This document shows, in pieces, positions 26,398-35,297 of a stretch of 64,000 nt of DNA; position 1 is the first letter of the stretch, and each line of letters opens with the position of its first letter. The notes beneath the pieces are model-generated. The model was not told where the DNA came from and ran no database searches. It saw only the letters and a program-made list of their open reading frames with translations. The position numbers were made by a program, and so were the translations under genes. The stretch comes from Pseudomonas sp. Fl4BN1 (GTDB lineage Bacteria; Pseudomonadota; Gammaproteobacteria; Pseudomonadales; Pseudomonadaceae), in assembly GCF_009908285.1 (NCBI RefSeq), contig NZ_JAAARM010000012.1:1-64000 (forward strand), written 5' to 3'.

Positions 26398-29115
26398 TCA
26401 CACAGGGACGGCGACAGGGTGCACCGGAGTCGCCAGCAGGCGCTTGATCTCCGGCACGCAGGAGCCACATTGGCTGCCGCAACCCAATTGTTGTTTCAGT
26501 TGATCGAGGTCCAACCCCGCGGCGATACCGGCACAGACCGCGCGGTAGCTGACGTTCTTGCAGTTGCACAGTGTGCGCTCCCGTGCTCCGCCCAAGCCGC
26601 TGGCCTCGGGGGGCGTGCTCATTGGGGCCAGTAACCAGCGCCGCAGTTGTTCATCGGCGCGCCCCTCGAGCCACAGCTGCTGCAACCAGTGCTGGGCCAG
26701 GGTTTCCCCTGCCAGGCGGATGGCGGTGATTCGGCCCTGTTCGATACGTACCCGCTTGCCGATGGCCCGGCGTGGGTCGTCGTAGGCCAGCACCGGCCCA
26801 ACGACGAGCCCCAGCTGCCGGTCGATGGCCTGGAGTAACAGTGCTTGTGGCGCCTCTTGATGGGCCGCACGGATCACCAGTGCCGGGCGCTCGCGACCGA
26901 CCAGGCTGAGGCTGGCATAGGCAAAGGACTCGCACAGTGGGCGCAGGACACTGAAGTGAGCCTGTACATCGCCTTCGATCAGTGCGAACAGCTGCCAGGG
27001 CAGATGCACCGGCTCCAAGCGCACGCCGCTGTGCTTGAGCTCTGGTTGCTTTGACAGTGGGTCAAAGGCTGGTTGGGTAACGGCGTTGACGCCACCCTTG
27101 AGAAAGCGATCCCCCCAGTGCATCGGCAGAAAAGCCTGTCCGGGTCGCACGCTATCATCACTGGCCACCGCGACAATTACGCTGCCACGACGACTCTTCA
27201 GGTTCACCAGGGCACCGTCGCGCAGACGTTGGCGTCGCAGTTCGTCCGGGTGCAGGCTCAGCAGCGCTTCGCTGACATGACCGAACAACTGCGCGGCGGT
27301 GCCGGTGCGGCTCATGCCATGCCATTGATCTCGCAGCCGGCCGGTGATCAGGGTCAGGGGAAAACGTGCATCCCGTTGTTCCTTGGCCGCTACGTAGGGG
27401 TCGCTGACGAAACGCGCACGACCATTGGCGGTAGGGAAGCGACCATCTTCATACAAACGTGGAGTGCCTTGTGTGGCCCCTTCTGGGAAGGGCCATTGCT
27501 GTGGGCCGAGGCGGTCGATCAGTTCATGACTGAGACCGGACAGGTCAAGGTCCCGACCTCGGGTCAATCCCTTGTACTCATCGAACAACTGAGCGGCATT
27601 GTCGAAGGCAAACAGGCTGGGCCGACCGGGCCGCAGGCGACGTTCCAGGCGTTGGGCGAAATCCACCGTAATCGCCCAATCCGCGCGTGCCTCGCCGGGT
27701 GCGATTACTGCCTGGCGTACGTGGGAAACCCGTCGCTCCGAGTTGGTCACCGAGCCTTCCTTTTCGCCCCAGCTGGCCGCGGGCAGCAGCAGATCGGCAA
27801 ACTCGACCGTTTCAGTGGTGGCGAAGGCTTCCTGCAGGACAACAAAAGGGCAGTTCTGCAGGGCCGCACGTATACGATTCTGGTCGGGTAGCGATTGCGC
27901 CGGGTTGGTGCAGGCGATCCACAGCGCCTTGATACGGCCATTGTGCAACTGATCAAACAACTCGATGGCCGTCAGCCCGGAGCTCTCGGGGAGCTGGTCC
28001 ACGCCCCAGTAGGCGGCAACTTCAGCGCGATGCTGAGGGTCGGTGGCTTCGCGGTGCCCGGGTAGCAGGTTGCTGAGGCTGCCGGTTTCGCGCCCGCCCA
28101 TGGCATTGGGCTGACCAGTGAGAGAGAAGGGGCCGGCACCGGGACGGCCAATCTGCCCAGTGGCCAGGTGCAGGTTGATCAGCGCGCTGTTTTTCGCGCT
28201 ACCGGCACTGGACTGATTCAGCCCCATGCACCACAGGGACAGAAAGCTCGCTGTGGTGCCGATCCAATGGGCGCATTGCTGCAACTGTTCGACGCTGATA
28301 CCGCAGAGTTGCGCCACCATCGGTGGGGTGTAGTCGCGGACCAGTGCCTTGAGCTCGGCCAGGCCCTCGGTATGGGCCAGGATGAAGTCGCGGTCGATCC
28401 AGTCTTCCCACAGCAACAGGTGGAGAATTCCATGAAACAGGGCGACATCGGTGCCGGGCAGAATGGCCAGGTGCAGGTCAGCCAGATCGCAGGTATCGGT
28501 ACGGCGCGGGTCGATGACGATGACTTTCATCTGCGGGCGCAGGCTTTTCGCCTGCTCCAGGCGGCGAAACAGCACCGGATGGGCATAAGCCATATTGCTG
28601 CCGACGATCATCACGCAATCGCTCTGCTCCAAGTCCTCGTAGCTGCAGGGCGGCGCATCGGCCCCCAGGCTGCGCTTGTAGCCGACCACTGCCGAGGACA
28701 TGCACAGCCTGGAATTGCTGTCGATGTTGTGGGTGCCCACCAAGGCCCGGGCCAGCTTGTTGAAGGCGTAGTAGTCCTCGGTCAGCAACTGCCCGGAAAT
28801 GTAGAACGCCACGCTGTCGGCGCCGTGTTCGGCGATGGTCTCGGCAAATACCCCGGCGGCATGTTCCAGGGCGCTGTCCCAGTCACAACGATCACGGGCC
28901 AGGGCCTTGCCCAGGCGTAGCTCCGGGTACAAGGCCCGGGCAGCGGGGTCGCCGGTCAAGTGCAGGCTGGCGCCCTTGCTGCACAGCTTGCCGAAGTTGG
29001 CTGGGTGCGCAGGATCGCCACTCACTCCGAAGATCTGCCGGCCGTCATGCTCGATCAGCACGCCGCAGCCGACCCCGCAATAGCAACAGGTCGAGGCGGT
29101 GCTCTGGCGCTTCAT
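26398..29115 (-). CDS. assimilatory nitrate reductase, catalytic subunit
   Basis: This 905-residue cytoplasmic molybdoenzyme reduces nitrate to nitrite. The N-terminus binds a [4Fe-4S] cluster (STCCYCGVGCGV, residues about 7-18). The middle is a molybdopterin oxidoreductase domain. The C-terminal tail is a BFD-like [2Fe-2S] domain (LCNCKNVSYRAV...LGCGSQCGSCVPEIKRLL), typical of NasA/NasC enzymes that take electrons from an NADH or ferredoxin partner. The start at 29115 overlaps the nirD stop by one base (TGATG). Naming is inconsistent between species (nasA, nasB, nasC), so no symbol is given. Confidence 0.95.
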   Translation of the reverse strand: MKRQSTASTCCYCGVGCGVLIEHDGRQIFGVSGDPAHPANFGKLCSKGASLHLTGDPAARALYPELRLGKALARDRCDWDSALEHAAGVFAETIAEHGADSVAFYISGQLLTEDYYAFNKLARALVGTHNIDSNSRLCMSSAVVGYKRSLGADAPPCSYEDLEQSDCVMIVGSNMAYAHPVLFRRLEQAKSLRPQMKVIVIDPRRTDTCDLADLHLAILPGTDVALFHGILHLLLWEDWIDRDFILAHTEGLAELKALVRDYTPPMVAQLCGISVEQLQQCAHWIGTTASFLSLWCMGLNQSSAGSAKNSALINLHLATGQIGRPGAGPFSLTGQPNAMGGRETGSLSNLLPGHREATDPQHRAEVAAYWGVDQLPESSGLTAIELFDQLHNGRIKALWIACTNPAQSLPDQNRIRAALQNCPFVVLQEAFATTETVEFADLLLPAASWGEKEGSVTNSERRVSHVRQAVIAPGEARADWAITVDFAQRLERRLRPGRPSLFAFDNAAQLFDEYKGLTRGRDLDLSGLSHELIDRLGPQQWPFPEGATQGTPRLYEDGRFPTANGRARFVSDPYVAAKEQRDARFPLTLITGRLRDQWHGMSRTGTAAQLFGHVSEALLSLHPDELRRQRLRDGALVNLKSRRGSVIVAVASDDSVRPGQAFLPMHWGDRFLKGGVNAVTQPAFDPLSKQPELKHSGVRLEPVHLPWQLFALIEGDVQAHFSVLRPLCESFAYASLSLVGRERPALVIRAAHQEAPQALLLQAIDRQLGLVVGPVLAYDDPRRAIGKRVRIEQGRITAIRLAGETLAQHWLQQLWLEGRADEQLRRWLLAPMSTPPEASGLGGARERTLCNCKNVSYRAVCAGIAAGLDLDQLKQQLGCGSQCGSCVPEIKRLLATPVHPVAVPV

Positions 29116-29432
29116 CACCCGGCATCCCGCAGGGCCAGTTGCACCCTGCCAGCTTCCACCCGCGCGCAATGGTGATGGGCGCAGCCAGTGTCTGGCGCCT
29201 GGGCCGCGCCGGACTCCAGGTCGATCTGCCAGTTGTGCAGCGGGCAGGCCACCCGCTTGCCGTAGACCAGCCCCTGGGACAGCGGACCGCCCTTGTGCGG
29301 GCAGCGATCGTCGAGGGCAAAGACCTGATCGTCACTCGTGCGAAAAATCGCGATATCGCCCTTGGGGCCCTTGATGATGCGCGAGCCCAGGGTGTTGATT
29401 TCTTCCAGGGCGCAGATATCCAGCCAGTTCAT
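29115..29432 (-). CDS. nirD: nitrite reductase small subunit (Rieske-type)
   Basis: NirD is the small subunit of NAD(P)H-dependent nitrite reductase. The 105-residue protein is a Rieske-fold domain that keeps both cluster motifs: DRCPHKGGPL and ACPLHNWQID (C-x-H and C-x-x-H). Some enterobacterial NirD proteins lack these ligands, so a bound [2Fe-2S] is plausible here. Its ATG overlaps the nirB stop by four bases (ATGA) and its TGA shares a base with the reductase ATG. Confidence 0.93.
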   Translation of the reverse strand: MNWLDICALEEINTLGSRIIKGPKGDIAIFRTSDDQVFALDDRCPHKGGPLSQGLVYGKRVACPLHNWQIDLESGAAQAPDTGCAHHHCARVEAGRVQLALRDAG

Positions 29433-31882
29433 GCCGACACCTCCAGTTGTTTCACGACAATGGGCTCGTACTCTTTTTTCAGCTGCGGTTGGGTCAGTCG
29501 CTCCTGCCACGGGTCCTGCTCGAAGGACAGGGAGAATTGCAGGCGCTCGTTCAGCGACTTGCGCCGTTGCGGGTCCTCCAGCACGGCCTTTTTTACGTGC
29601 TCCATGCCGACCCGCTGCAGGTAATGCACTGTGCGTTCGAGGTAGAAGGCTTCTTCGCGGTACAGCTGGAGAAAGGCGCCGTTGTACTCGCGGACTTCGT
29701 CGGCGGTCTTGAGCTTGACGAAGAACTCCGCGACTTCGGTCTTGATCCCGCCGTTGCCGCCGATGTACATCTCCCAGCCGGAATCGACGCCGATGATGCC
29801 CACGTCCTTGATTCCTGCTTCCGAGCAATTGCGCGGGCAGCCGGAGACCGCCAGCTTGACCTTGTGCGGCGACCACATGTTGAACAGGTCATGTTCCAGC
29901 TCGATGCCCAGTTGGGTGGAGTTCTGCGTGCCAAAGCGGCAGAACTCACTGCCGACGCAGGTCTTCACGGTGCGAATGGATTTGCCGTAGGCGTGGCCGG
30001 AGGGCATGTCCAGGTCCTTCCAGACCCCGGGCAGGTCTTCCTTGCGTATTCCCAGCAGGTCGATGCGCTGGCCGCCGGTGACCTTGACCATGGGCACCTG
30101 GTACTTGTCGGCGACATCGGCGATGCGCCGCAGCTCGGACGGGTTGGTCACGCCGCCCCACATCCGTGGGACTACCGAGTAGGTGCCGTCCTTCTGGATA
30201 TTGGCGTGGGCCCGTTCATTGATCAGCCGCGACTGTGGATCGTCCTTGGCCTCACCCGGCCAGGTGGAAATCAGGTAGTAGTTCAGCGCCGGGCGGCAGG
30301 TGGCGCAGCCGTTGGCGGTGCGCCAGTTGAGGTAGCTCATGGTGCCGGCAATGGTCAGCAGGCGCTGCTCTCGAATCGCCTGGCGGATCTGCCCGTGGGT
30401 CAAGTCGCTGCAACCGCAGATGGCTTTTTCGCTTTTCGGTTTGACGTCCGCCGCGCCGCCCACGGTGTTGATCAGGATCTGTTCCACCAGGCCGGCACAG
30501 GAGCCGCAGGAGCTGGCGGCCTTGGTGTGTTTCTTGACCTCGTCGACACTGAACAGCCCCTGTTCCTGGATGGCCTTGACGATGGTGCCCTTGCACACAC
30601 CGTTGCAGCCACAGACTTCGGCGGTGTCGGCCATGCTCATGGCTTTGTCCTGGCCCTGGTGGCCGACATCGCCCAAAGCGTTCTCGCCGAACATCAGGTG
30701 GTCGCGAATCTCGCCGATAGTCTGTTGCTCGCGGATCTGCCGGAAGTACCAGCCGCCGTCTGCGGTATCGCCGTACAGGCAGGCGCCGACCAGTACGTCG
30801 TCCTTGATCACCAACTTCTTGTAGACCCCGCCAATGGGGTCGGCGAGGGTGATGGTTTCGGTGCCATCGCCGCCCATGAAATCCCCGGCGGAAAACAGGT
30901 CGATGCCGGTGACCTTCAATTTGGTGGACGTTACCGAGCCTTGGTAGCGGGCGAAACCCAACTGGGCCAGGTGGTTGGCGCAGACCTTGGCTTGTTCGAA
31001 CAACGGTGCCACCAGGCCGTAGGCGATGCCGCGGTGGCTGGCGCACTCGCCAATGGCGTAGATGCGCGGGTCGTAGGTCTGCAGGGTGTCGTTGACCAGG
31101 ATCCCGCGATTGCAGGGCAGGCCGGCCCGCTCTGCCAGTTCAGTGTTGGGACGGATGCCGGCGGCCATCACCACCAGGTCGGCGGGGATGATCTCGCCGT
31201 TCTTGAACTGTACCGAACCGACCCGGCCATTGCCGGCATCGAGCAAGGCCTGGGTCTGTTCGCACAGGCGAAACTTCAGGCCGCGGTTTTCCAGGGCGTT
31301 TTGCAGCAACTGGCCGCTGGTCTGGTCCAGTTGTCGTTCCAGCAGCCATTCGCCGATATGCACCACGGTCACGTCCATGCCCCGCAGCTTGAGACCGTTG
31401 GCAGCTTCCAGGCCCAGCAGCCCACCGCCAATCACCACCGCATGCTGGTGGATTTTCGCGGTATCGATCATCGCCTGGGTATCGGCAATATCGCGATAGC
31501 CGATCACCCCCTGCAACTGGTTGCCGGGGATCGGCAGGATAAAGGGCGTTGAGCCGGTGGCGATCAGCAGCCGATCGTACTCGGCCTCGCTGCCGTCCTC
31601 GGCGATCACCCGGCGCCGGCTCCGGTCGATGTGCAGCACCTTGCGGTTGAGCAGCAGCTTGATGTCGTGGTCCAGGTACCAGTCCAGGTCGTTGAGGACG
31701 ATTTCCTCGAAGGTCTGTTCACCGGCCAGCACTGGCGATAGCAGGATACGGTTGTAGTTGGGGTGGGGCTCGGCGCCGAAGATCGTGATCTCGTACAGCT
31801 CGTCGCTCAGCTTGAGCAGCTCTTCCAGGGTGCGTACCCCGGCCATGCCGTTGCCGATCATCACCAGTTTGAGTTTTTTCAT
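29429..31882 (-). CDS. nirB: nitrite reductase [NAD(P)H] large subunit
   Basis: NirB reduces nitrite to ammonium using NAD(P)H. The 817-residue protein starts with FAD and NAD(P) Rossmann domains (VMIGNGMAGVRTLEELL near the N-terminus). Two BFD-like [2Fe-2S] segments follow (CGCNGVCKGT...CGSCAGLVEQIL and CGCSDLTHGQ...NGCATCRPALNYYL). The C-terminal siroheme/[4Fe-4S] half carries CVGSEFCRFGTQNS and SGCPRNCSEAGIKDVGI. It is first in nirB-nirD-reductase-cobA. A leader with hexaloop hairpins and a terminator (31944-32035) lies directly upstream, so expression is likely controlled by antitermination through NasT. Confidence 0.96.
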   Translation of the reverse strand: MKKLKLVMIGNGMAGVRTLEELLKLSDELYEITIFGAEPHPNYNRILLSPVLAGEQTFEEIVLNDLDWYLDHDIKLLLNRKVLHIDRSRRRVIAEDGSEAEYDRLLIATGSTPFILPIPGNQLQGVIGYRDIADTQAMIDTAKIHQHAVVIGGGLLGLEAANGLKLRGMDVTVVHIGEWLLERQLDQTSGQLLQNALENRGLKFRLCEQTQALLDAGNGRVGSVQFKNGEIIPADLVVMAAGIRPNTELAERAGLPCNRGILVNDTLQTYDPRIYAIGECASHRGIAYGLVAPLFEQAKVCANHLAQLGFARYQGSVTSTKLKVTGIDLFSAGDFMGGDGTETITLADPIGGVYKKLVIKDDVLVGACLYGDTADGGWYFRQIREQQTIGEIRDHLMFGENALGDVGHQGQDKAMSMADTAEVCGCNGVCKGTIVKAIQEQGLFSVDEVKKHTKAASSCGSCAGLVEQILINTVGGAADVKPKSEKAICGCSDLTHGQIRQAIREQRLLTIAGTMSYLNWRTANGCATCRPALNYYLISTWPGEAKDDPQSRLINERAHANIQKDGTYSVVPRMWGGVTNPSELRRIADVADKYQVPMVKVTGGQRIDLLGIRKEDLPGVWKDLDMPSGHAYGKSIRTVKTCVGSEFCRFGTQNSTQLGIELEHDLFNMWSPHKVKLAVSGCPRNCSEAGIKDVGIIGVDSGWEMYIGGNGGIKTEVAEFFVKLKTADEVREYNGAFLQLYREEAFYLERTVHYLQRVGMEHVKKAVLEDPQRRKSLNERLQFSLSFEQDPWQERLTQPQLKKEYEPIVVKQLEVSA

Positions 31883-31943
31883 GGGCTGCTCCGGGAGCAC
31901 AGGCAGAGGGGGTGAGGCCTGGCTCGACAAAATGCGCGCAAAC

Positions 31944-31983
31944 AAAAAAGGCGTCCCGTCAGTGGCCTGACGAGGACGCCTTT
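31944..31983 (-). terminator. leader terminator (attenuator) before nirB
   Basis: On the minus strand GGCGTCCTCGTCAG pairs with CTGACGGGACGCC, followed by TTTTTT (plus strand A-run at 31944-31949). It ends 62 bp before the nirB ATG and inside the transcript that starts near 32045, so it would stop nirB expression unless prevented. This is the expected NasT target. Confidence 0.85.
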
Positions 31984-31989
31984 GTCCGA

Positions 31990-32035
31990 TCCCGTTCTCT
32001 CGGGAAGCCCGTCTTCGTCGTTGAAGGCCGGGCTT
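31990..32035 (-). ncRNA. two-hairpin ANTAR-type antiterminator RNA in the nirB leader
   Basis: Two successive minus-strand hairpins precede the attenuator. The first (32035-32005) has an outer AAGCCCG/CGGGCTT stem and an inner CTTC/GAAG stem closing the six-base loop AACGAC. The second (32005-31990) is TCCCG/CGGGA closing AGAGAA. Both loops have A at position 1 and G at position 4, the hallmark of RNAs bound by ANTAR proteins such as NasT, NasR and AmiR. Confidence 0.8.
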
Positions 32036-32056
32036 TATGTCTGTTGCGTGGAGTAA

Positions 32057-32072
32057 TGCAGTGCCTGTGCCA
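32057..32072 (-). promoter_or_regulatory. sigma-54 promoter of the nirB operon
   Basis: Minus strand TGGCACAGGCACTGCA fits the -24/-12 consensus TGGCACG-N4-TTGCW with the required GG-N10-GC spacing. Transcription would start near 32045, about ten bases before the first leader hairpin. Sigma-54 control suggests NtrC activation under nitrogen limitation; no clear NtrC box was identified. Confidence 0.7.
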
Positions 32073-32210
32073 AGTTGCCGAAGGCCCGGTTTTAAAGGGG
32101 CTGGCGCAAGTTTTGCCCTTGTCGATGGTGATGACTGCACCGAATCAAGGCAGCACGCTCTCTTTCGGCGCTGCGTAGGCGCAGACGAAGTCGGCAGTGC
32201 TGGTGTGGCG

Positions 32211-33881
32211 TCACTGGTGCAGCAATAGCAACAACAGCACCAGGTTGAGCAACAGTGCGGCAAGGGCCACCCCGCGCCATACCTTTAACGGCTCGCGCTC
32301 CAGCAGGGGCAGTGGGCGCAGGCTCAAGCTGCGCCGCTCGCCTTGTTCCAGTACCAGCAGCCATTCCTCGGCGGTTTCATAGCGCTGCGCCGGGTTGGCG
32401 CTGACCCCGCGTTCCAGGCATTGCTCCAGCCATTCCGGCAGGTCCGGGCGGTAGCGGCCGGGGCTCACCGGTAGGCCGAAGCGTGGTCGCTGGAAGGCTT
32501 CGATCTCGCCGTGGGGATAGTGCCCGCTCAGCAGGTAATACAGGCAGACGCCCACGGCATACAGGTCTTGCTGAGGGCTGGGAGGTTCGCCGCTGAAGGC
32601 CTCGGGGGCGATGAAACTCGGGGTGCCGGGCAGCAGATGCGCGGGATCTGCCGACAGCCCAGGGCAGTAGGCCAGGCCAAAATCCAGCACTCGCAGTTCG
32701 CCATCGTCCCCCAATAGCAGGTTCTCCGGCTTGATATCCCGGTGCAGGATTTGTCGTCGATGCAGCAGGCCGACGGCCCGCAGCAGGTGTTCGGCGAGGG
32801 TCTGCCATTGGGCCAGGGGCAGCGGCCCGTTCTGGTGAAACAGCTGCGCCAGGGTCAGGCCGGGGTATTCGCGCATCAGGTAATACAAGTGCTGGCGCGA
32901 GGTGCCGCCGTGCACCTGGGGAAAGTGCCGCCCGGCGACCCGGCGCAGCAGCCATTCCTCGGACAGCAGCGCCTGGCAGGCTGGTAGGTCGTCGTGCAAG
33001 ACCGCGGGCAGGGTTTTCAGCAGCCAGGCCTGTTGTTGCTCGTCACGCACGCGATACAGCAGCGATTGCTGACTGTGGCTGATCAACGCCTCGATCTGCC
33101 AGCCCTCGAAGCGCTGCCCGGGCTTCAGGGGCGGTGGCAGGGGCCATCGCTGCAGGTGCAGCAGGGCATCGCCAATGCTGCTTTCTCCCAGTGCGTCGAC
33201 CCGGACCAGCAGGGCGCTGGCGTTGTCCTGGCTGCCGGCCAGGTGCGCCGCACTGACCAGGGTGTTGACCGCGCTGTCCAGGTCCAGCTGGTCCCGCAGG
33301 ATGGCGGCAATCGCGGTGTCGCCCAGGGTGGCCCAGACCCCGTCGCTGAGCATCAGGAAGGATTCTCCCTGGCGCAGTTCACCATCGCGAAAATCCACTA
33401 CCAGATGCTGATCCAGGCCCAGGGCGCGCTTGAGCACATGCTGCATGCCCGGTTGTTCCCAGACGTGGTCTTCGCTGATGCGTTGCAACTGCTGTTGATA
33501 CCAGCGATAGACCCGGCAGTCGCCGACGTGGGCCAGGGTGAAGCGCCGTCCCCGCAGCACCAGGGCGCTGAGGGTGGTGAGCAGGGGCTGGCCGCCGCCG
33601 TTGGCCTGGAGCCAGCGGTTCTGGGCGATCAGCAGGCGTTCCAGGGCCTCGGCCACGGCCCAGGTTTCTGGCGTGGCGTAGTAGTCCAGGGCCAGGGCCT
33701 GCAAGCTCGAGCGCGCGGCCAGGCCACCATCGGCACACTGGCTGACGCCGTCGGCGATGGCGAACAGCAGGCCTTTGCTCGCCGCCAGGGCTGGCGCCGG
33801 CGTCACCCGGCGCAGGGCGTCCTGATTCTCCGGGCGAGGGCCGGTGGCGCTGGCCTGGGCGTGGCTCAGTTGCAGGCCCAT
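32211..33881 (-). CDS. PP2C phosphatase fused to Ser/Thr protein kinase, tail-anchored
   Basis: The 556-residue protein combines a PP2C-type phosphatase (about 1-245: RPENQDALRR, FAIADGVSQCADGG, LSDGVW, GSQDNASALLV, with the metal-binding Asp residues present) and a Ser/Thr kinase (about 265-520: HRDIKPENLLL, DFGLAYCPG). A C-terminal hydrophobic helix follows (LAALLLNLVLLLLLLHQ), so it is probably anchored in the inner membrane with both domains cytoplasmic. The kinase glycine loop is degenerate (ISHSQQSLLYRV, no GxGxxG), though the likely ATP Lys in AWLLKTLP is kept. It lies seven bases after nasA and shares its transcript. Targets are unknown. Confidence 0.88.
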   Translation of the reverse strand: MGLQLSHAQASATGPRPENQDALRRVTPAPALAASKGLLFAIADGVSQCADGGLAARSSLQALALDYYATPETWAVAEALERLLIAQNRWLQANGGGQPLLTTLSALVLRGRRFTLAHVGDCRVYRWYQQQLQRISEDHVWEQPGMQHVLKRALGLDQHLVVDFRDGELRQGESFLMLSDGVWATLGDTAIAAILRDQLDLDSAVNTLVSAAHLAGSQDNASALLVRVDALGESSIGDALLHLQRWPLPPPLKPGQRFEGWQIEALISHSQQSLLYRVRDEQQQAWLLKTLPAVLHDDLPACQALLSEEWLLRRVAGRHFPQVHGGTSRQHLYYLMREYPGLTLAQLFHQNGPLPLAQWQTLAEHLLRAVGLLHRRQILHRDIKPENLLLGDDGELRVLDFGLAYCPGLSADPAHLLPGTPSFIAPEAFSGEPPSPQQDLYAVGVCLYYLLSGHYPHGEIEAFQRPRFGLPVSPGRYRPDLPEWLEQCLERGVSANPAQRYETAEEWLLVLEQGERRSLSLRPLPLLEREPLKVWRGVALAALLLNLVLLLLLLHQ

Positions 33882-33888
33882 GACGGTC

Positions 33889-35100
33889 TCAGACTCGCGC
33901 CGCAGTCACAGCGGCGGAACCCCAGGTGGTTCTCCAGCGACGTTTGACCCCATGCAGGCCGAACCAGGCCAGTACCCCGAGGCTGGCGAACAACCACAGT
34001 GCCAGTTGATAGCTGCCGGTACTTTGCTTGATTGCGCCCATGCCCGCTGCCAGGGCAAAACCGCCGATGCCGCCGGCCATGCCGATCAGTCCGGTCATGA
34101 CCCCGATTTCCCGGCGGAAGCGTTGCGGCACCAGTTGGAACACCGCGCCGTTGCCCGCTCCCAGGCCAAGCATGGTGCAGACGAACAGCGCTAGGGCGGC
34201 ATAGGAGTTGGGCAGGTTGAAACCCACGGCGGCGATGCAGACCACCGCGACGCTATACATCGCCAGCAAGGTGCGGATGCCGCCGAAACGGTCCGCCAGG
34301 GCGCCGCCCAAGGGGCGCATCAGACTGCCGCCGAAGACGCAGGCGGCGGTGTAATAGCCGGCGGTTACCGGGCTCAGGCCGTACTGGTCGTTGAAGTAGC
34401 CGGGCAGGGCGCTGGCCAGGCCGATGAAGCCACCGAAGGTGACGCTGTAGAAACACATGAACCACCAGCTGTCGCGGTCGCCAAGGGCCTTGAAGTAGTC
34501 GCTCATGGACTTGGCCCTGGGCCGTTCGGGCGCGTTTTTCGCCAGCCAGGCAAACAGCACCAGGGTCAGGATCAGCGGGATCAGGGCAAAGCCGAAGACG
34601 TTGCTCCAGCCGAAGGCCGCCGCCAGCATCGGGGCGATCAGCGCAGCGAACACGGTGCCGGAGTTGCCGGCGCCGGCGATACCCATGGCCTTGCCCTGGT
34701 GTTGCGGCGGATACCATTGCGATGCCAGGGGCAGGGCCACGGCGAAGGAGGCCCCGGCCATGCCGAGAAATACCCCCAGGAGCAGGGCCTGCTCATAGCT
34801 GTGGATGCCCATCTGCCAGGCGCCGAACAGGGCCACTAGCACAATCACCTGGCCGATCAGACCGGCGGTTTTGGGTGACAGGCGATCGGCCAGCAGGCCC
34901 ATGATGAAGCGCAATACCGCGCCGGCGAGGATCGGCGTCGCCACCATCAGCCCGCGTTGCTGGGTGCTCAGGTGCAGGTCCGCGGCGATCTGCACCGCCA
35001 GGGGGCCCAGCAGGTACCAGACCATGAAACTCAGGTCGAAATACAGAAAGGCTGCGAACAGGGTCGGGGTATGGCCGGATTTCCAGAAGCTTGAATTCAT
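33889..35100 (-). CDS. nasA: nitrate/nitrite transporter, MFS NNP family
   Basis: The 403-residue inner-membrane protein has about twelve hydrophobic helices. It has the nitrate/nitrite porter features: an N-terminal FLYFDLSFMVWYLLGPL helix and a C-terminal signature MLGLGAGNGAVFQLVPQRF. It probably imports nitrate for the reductase encoded downstream. The start at 35100 gives the family N-terminus (MNSSFWKSGHTPTLFAAF); longer in-frame versions run into the leader RNA. The kinase/phosphatase gene follows in the same unit. Confidence 0.93.
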   Translation of the reverse strand: MNSSFWKSGHTPTLFAAFLYFDLSFMVWYLLGPLAVQIAADLHLSTQQRGLMVATPILAGAVLRFIMGLLADRLSPKTAGLIGQVIVLVALFGAWQMGIHSYEQALLLGVFLGMAGASFAVALPLASQWYPPQHQGKAMGIAGAGNSGTVFAALIAPMLAAAFGWSNVFGFALIPLILTLVLFAWLAKNAPERPRAKSMSDYFKALGDRDSWWFMCFYSVTFGGFIGLASALPGYFNDQYGLSPVTAGYYTAACVFGGSLMRPLGGALADRFGGIRTLLAMYSVAVVCIAAVGFNLPNSYAALALFVCTMLGLGAGNGAVFQLVPQRFRREIGVMTGLIGMAGGIGGFALAAGMGAIKQSTGSYQLALWLFASLGVLAWFGLHGVKRRWRTTWGSAAVTAARV

Positions 35101-35194
35101 CGCGCACCTCAGCTGATAAGAGTCGTTGGAGTCGTCATGAGCTTGCAGGTGGAGCGCCGCCCTGGCCGCGCCACCGGCCCCGTGCAGTGGGGCC

Positions 35195-35250
35195 AAAACG
35201 AAAAGACGTCGGCACCTGGCTCGCTGTGGGTGGGCAGGGTGCGCGACGTC
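35195..35250 (-). terminator. leader terminator (attenuator) before nasA
   Basis: On the minus strand GACGTCG...GCACC pairs with GGTGC...CGACGTC around a 21-base loop, and TTTTCGTTTT follows (plus strand 35195-35204). It lies about 95 bp before the nasA ATG and within the expected leader, so it should attenuate nasA. Confidence 0.75.
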
Positions 35251-35263
35251 TTTGTCGTAGGTG

Positions 35264-35283
35264 GGCAACCGCCGTTGGTTACC
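35264..35283 (-). ncRNA. A1/G4 hexaloop hairpin in the nasA leader
   Basis: Minus strand GGTAACC pairs with GGTTGCC (7 bp, one G-U) and closes the loop AACGGC, with A at position 1 and G at position 4 as in ANTAR-bound RNAs. A second hexaloop hairpin was not found upstream. The predicted transcription start lies just before this hairpin. Confidence 0.65.
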
Positions 35284-35297
35284 GGTGCGGATCTGAC

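Noticed and set aside
32100..32220. NtrC binding sites upstream of the nirB sigma-54 element
   Set aside because: GCACC and GGTGC pieces are present but not with the spacing of the GCACCA-N3-TGGTGC consensus, so no site is called.
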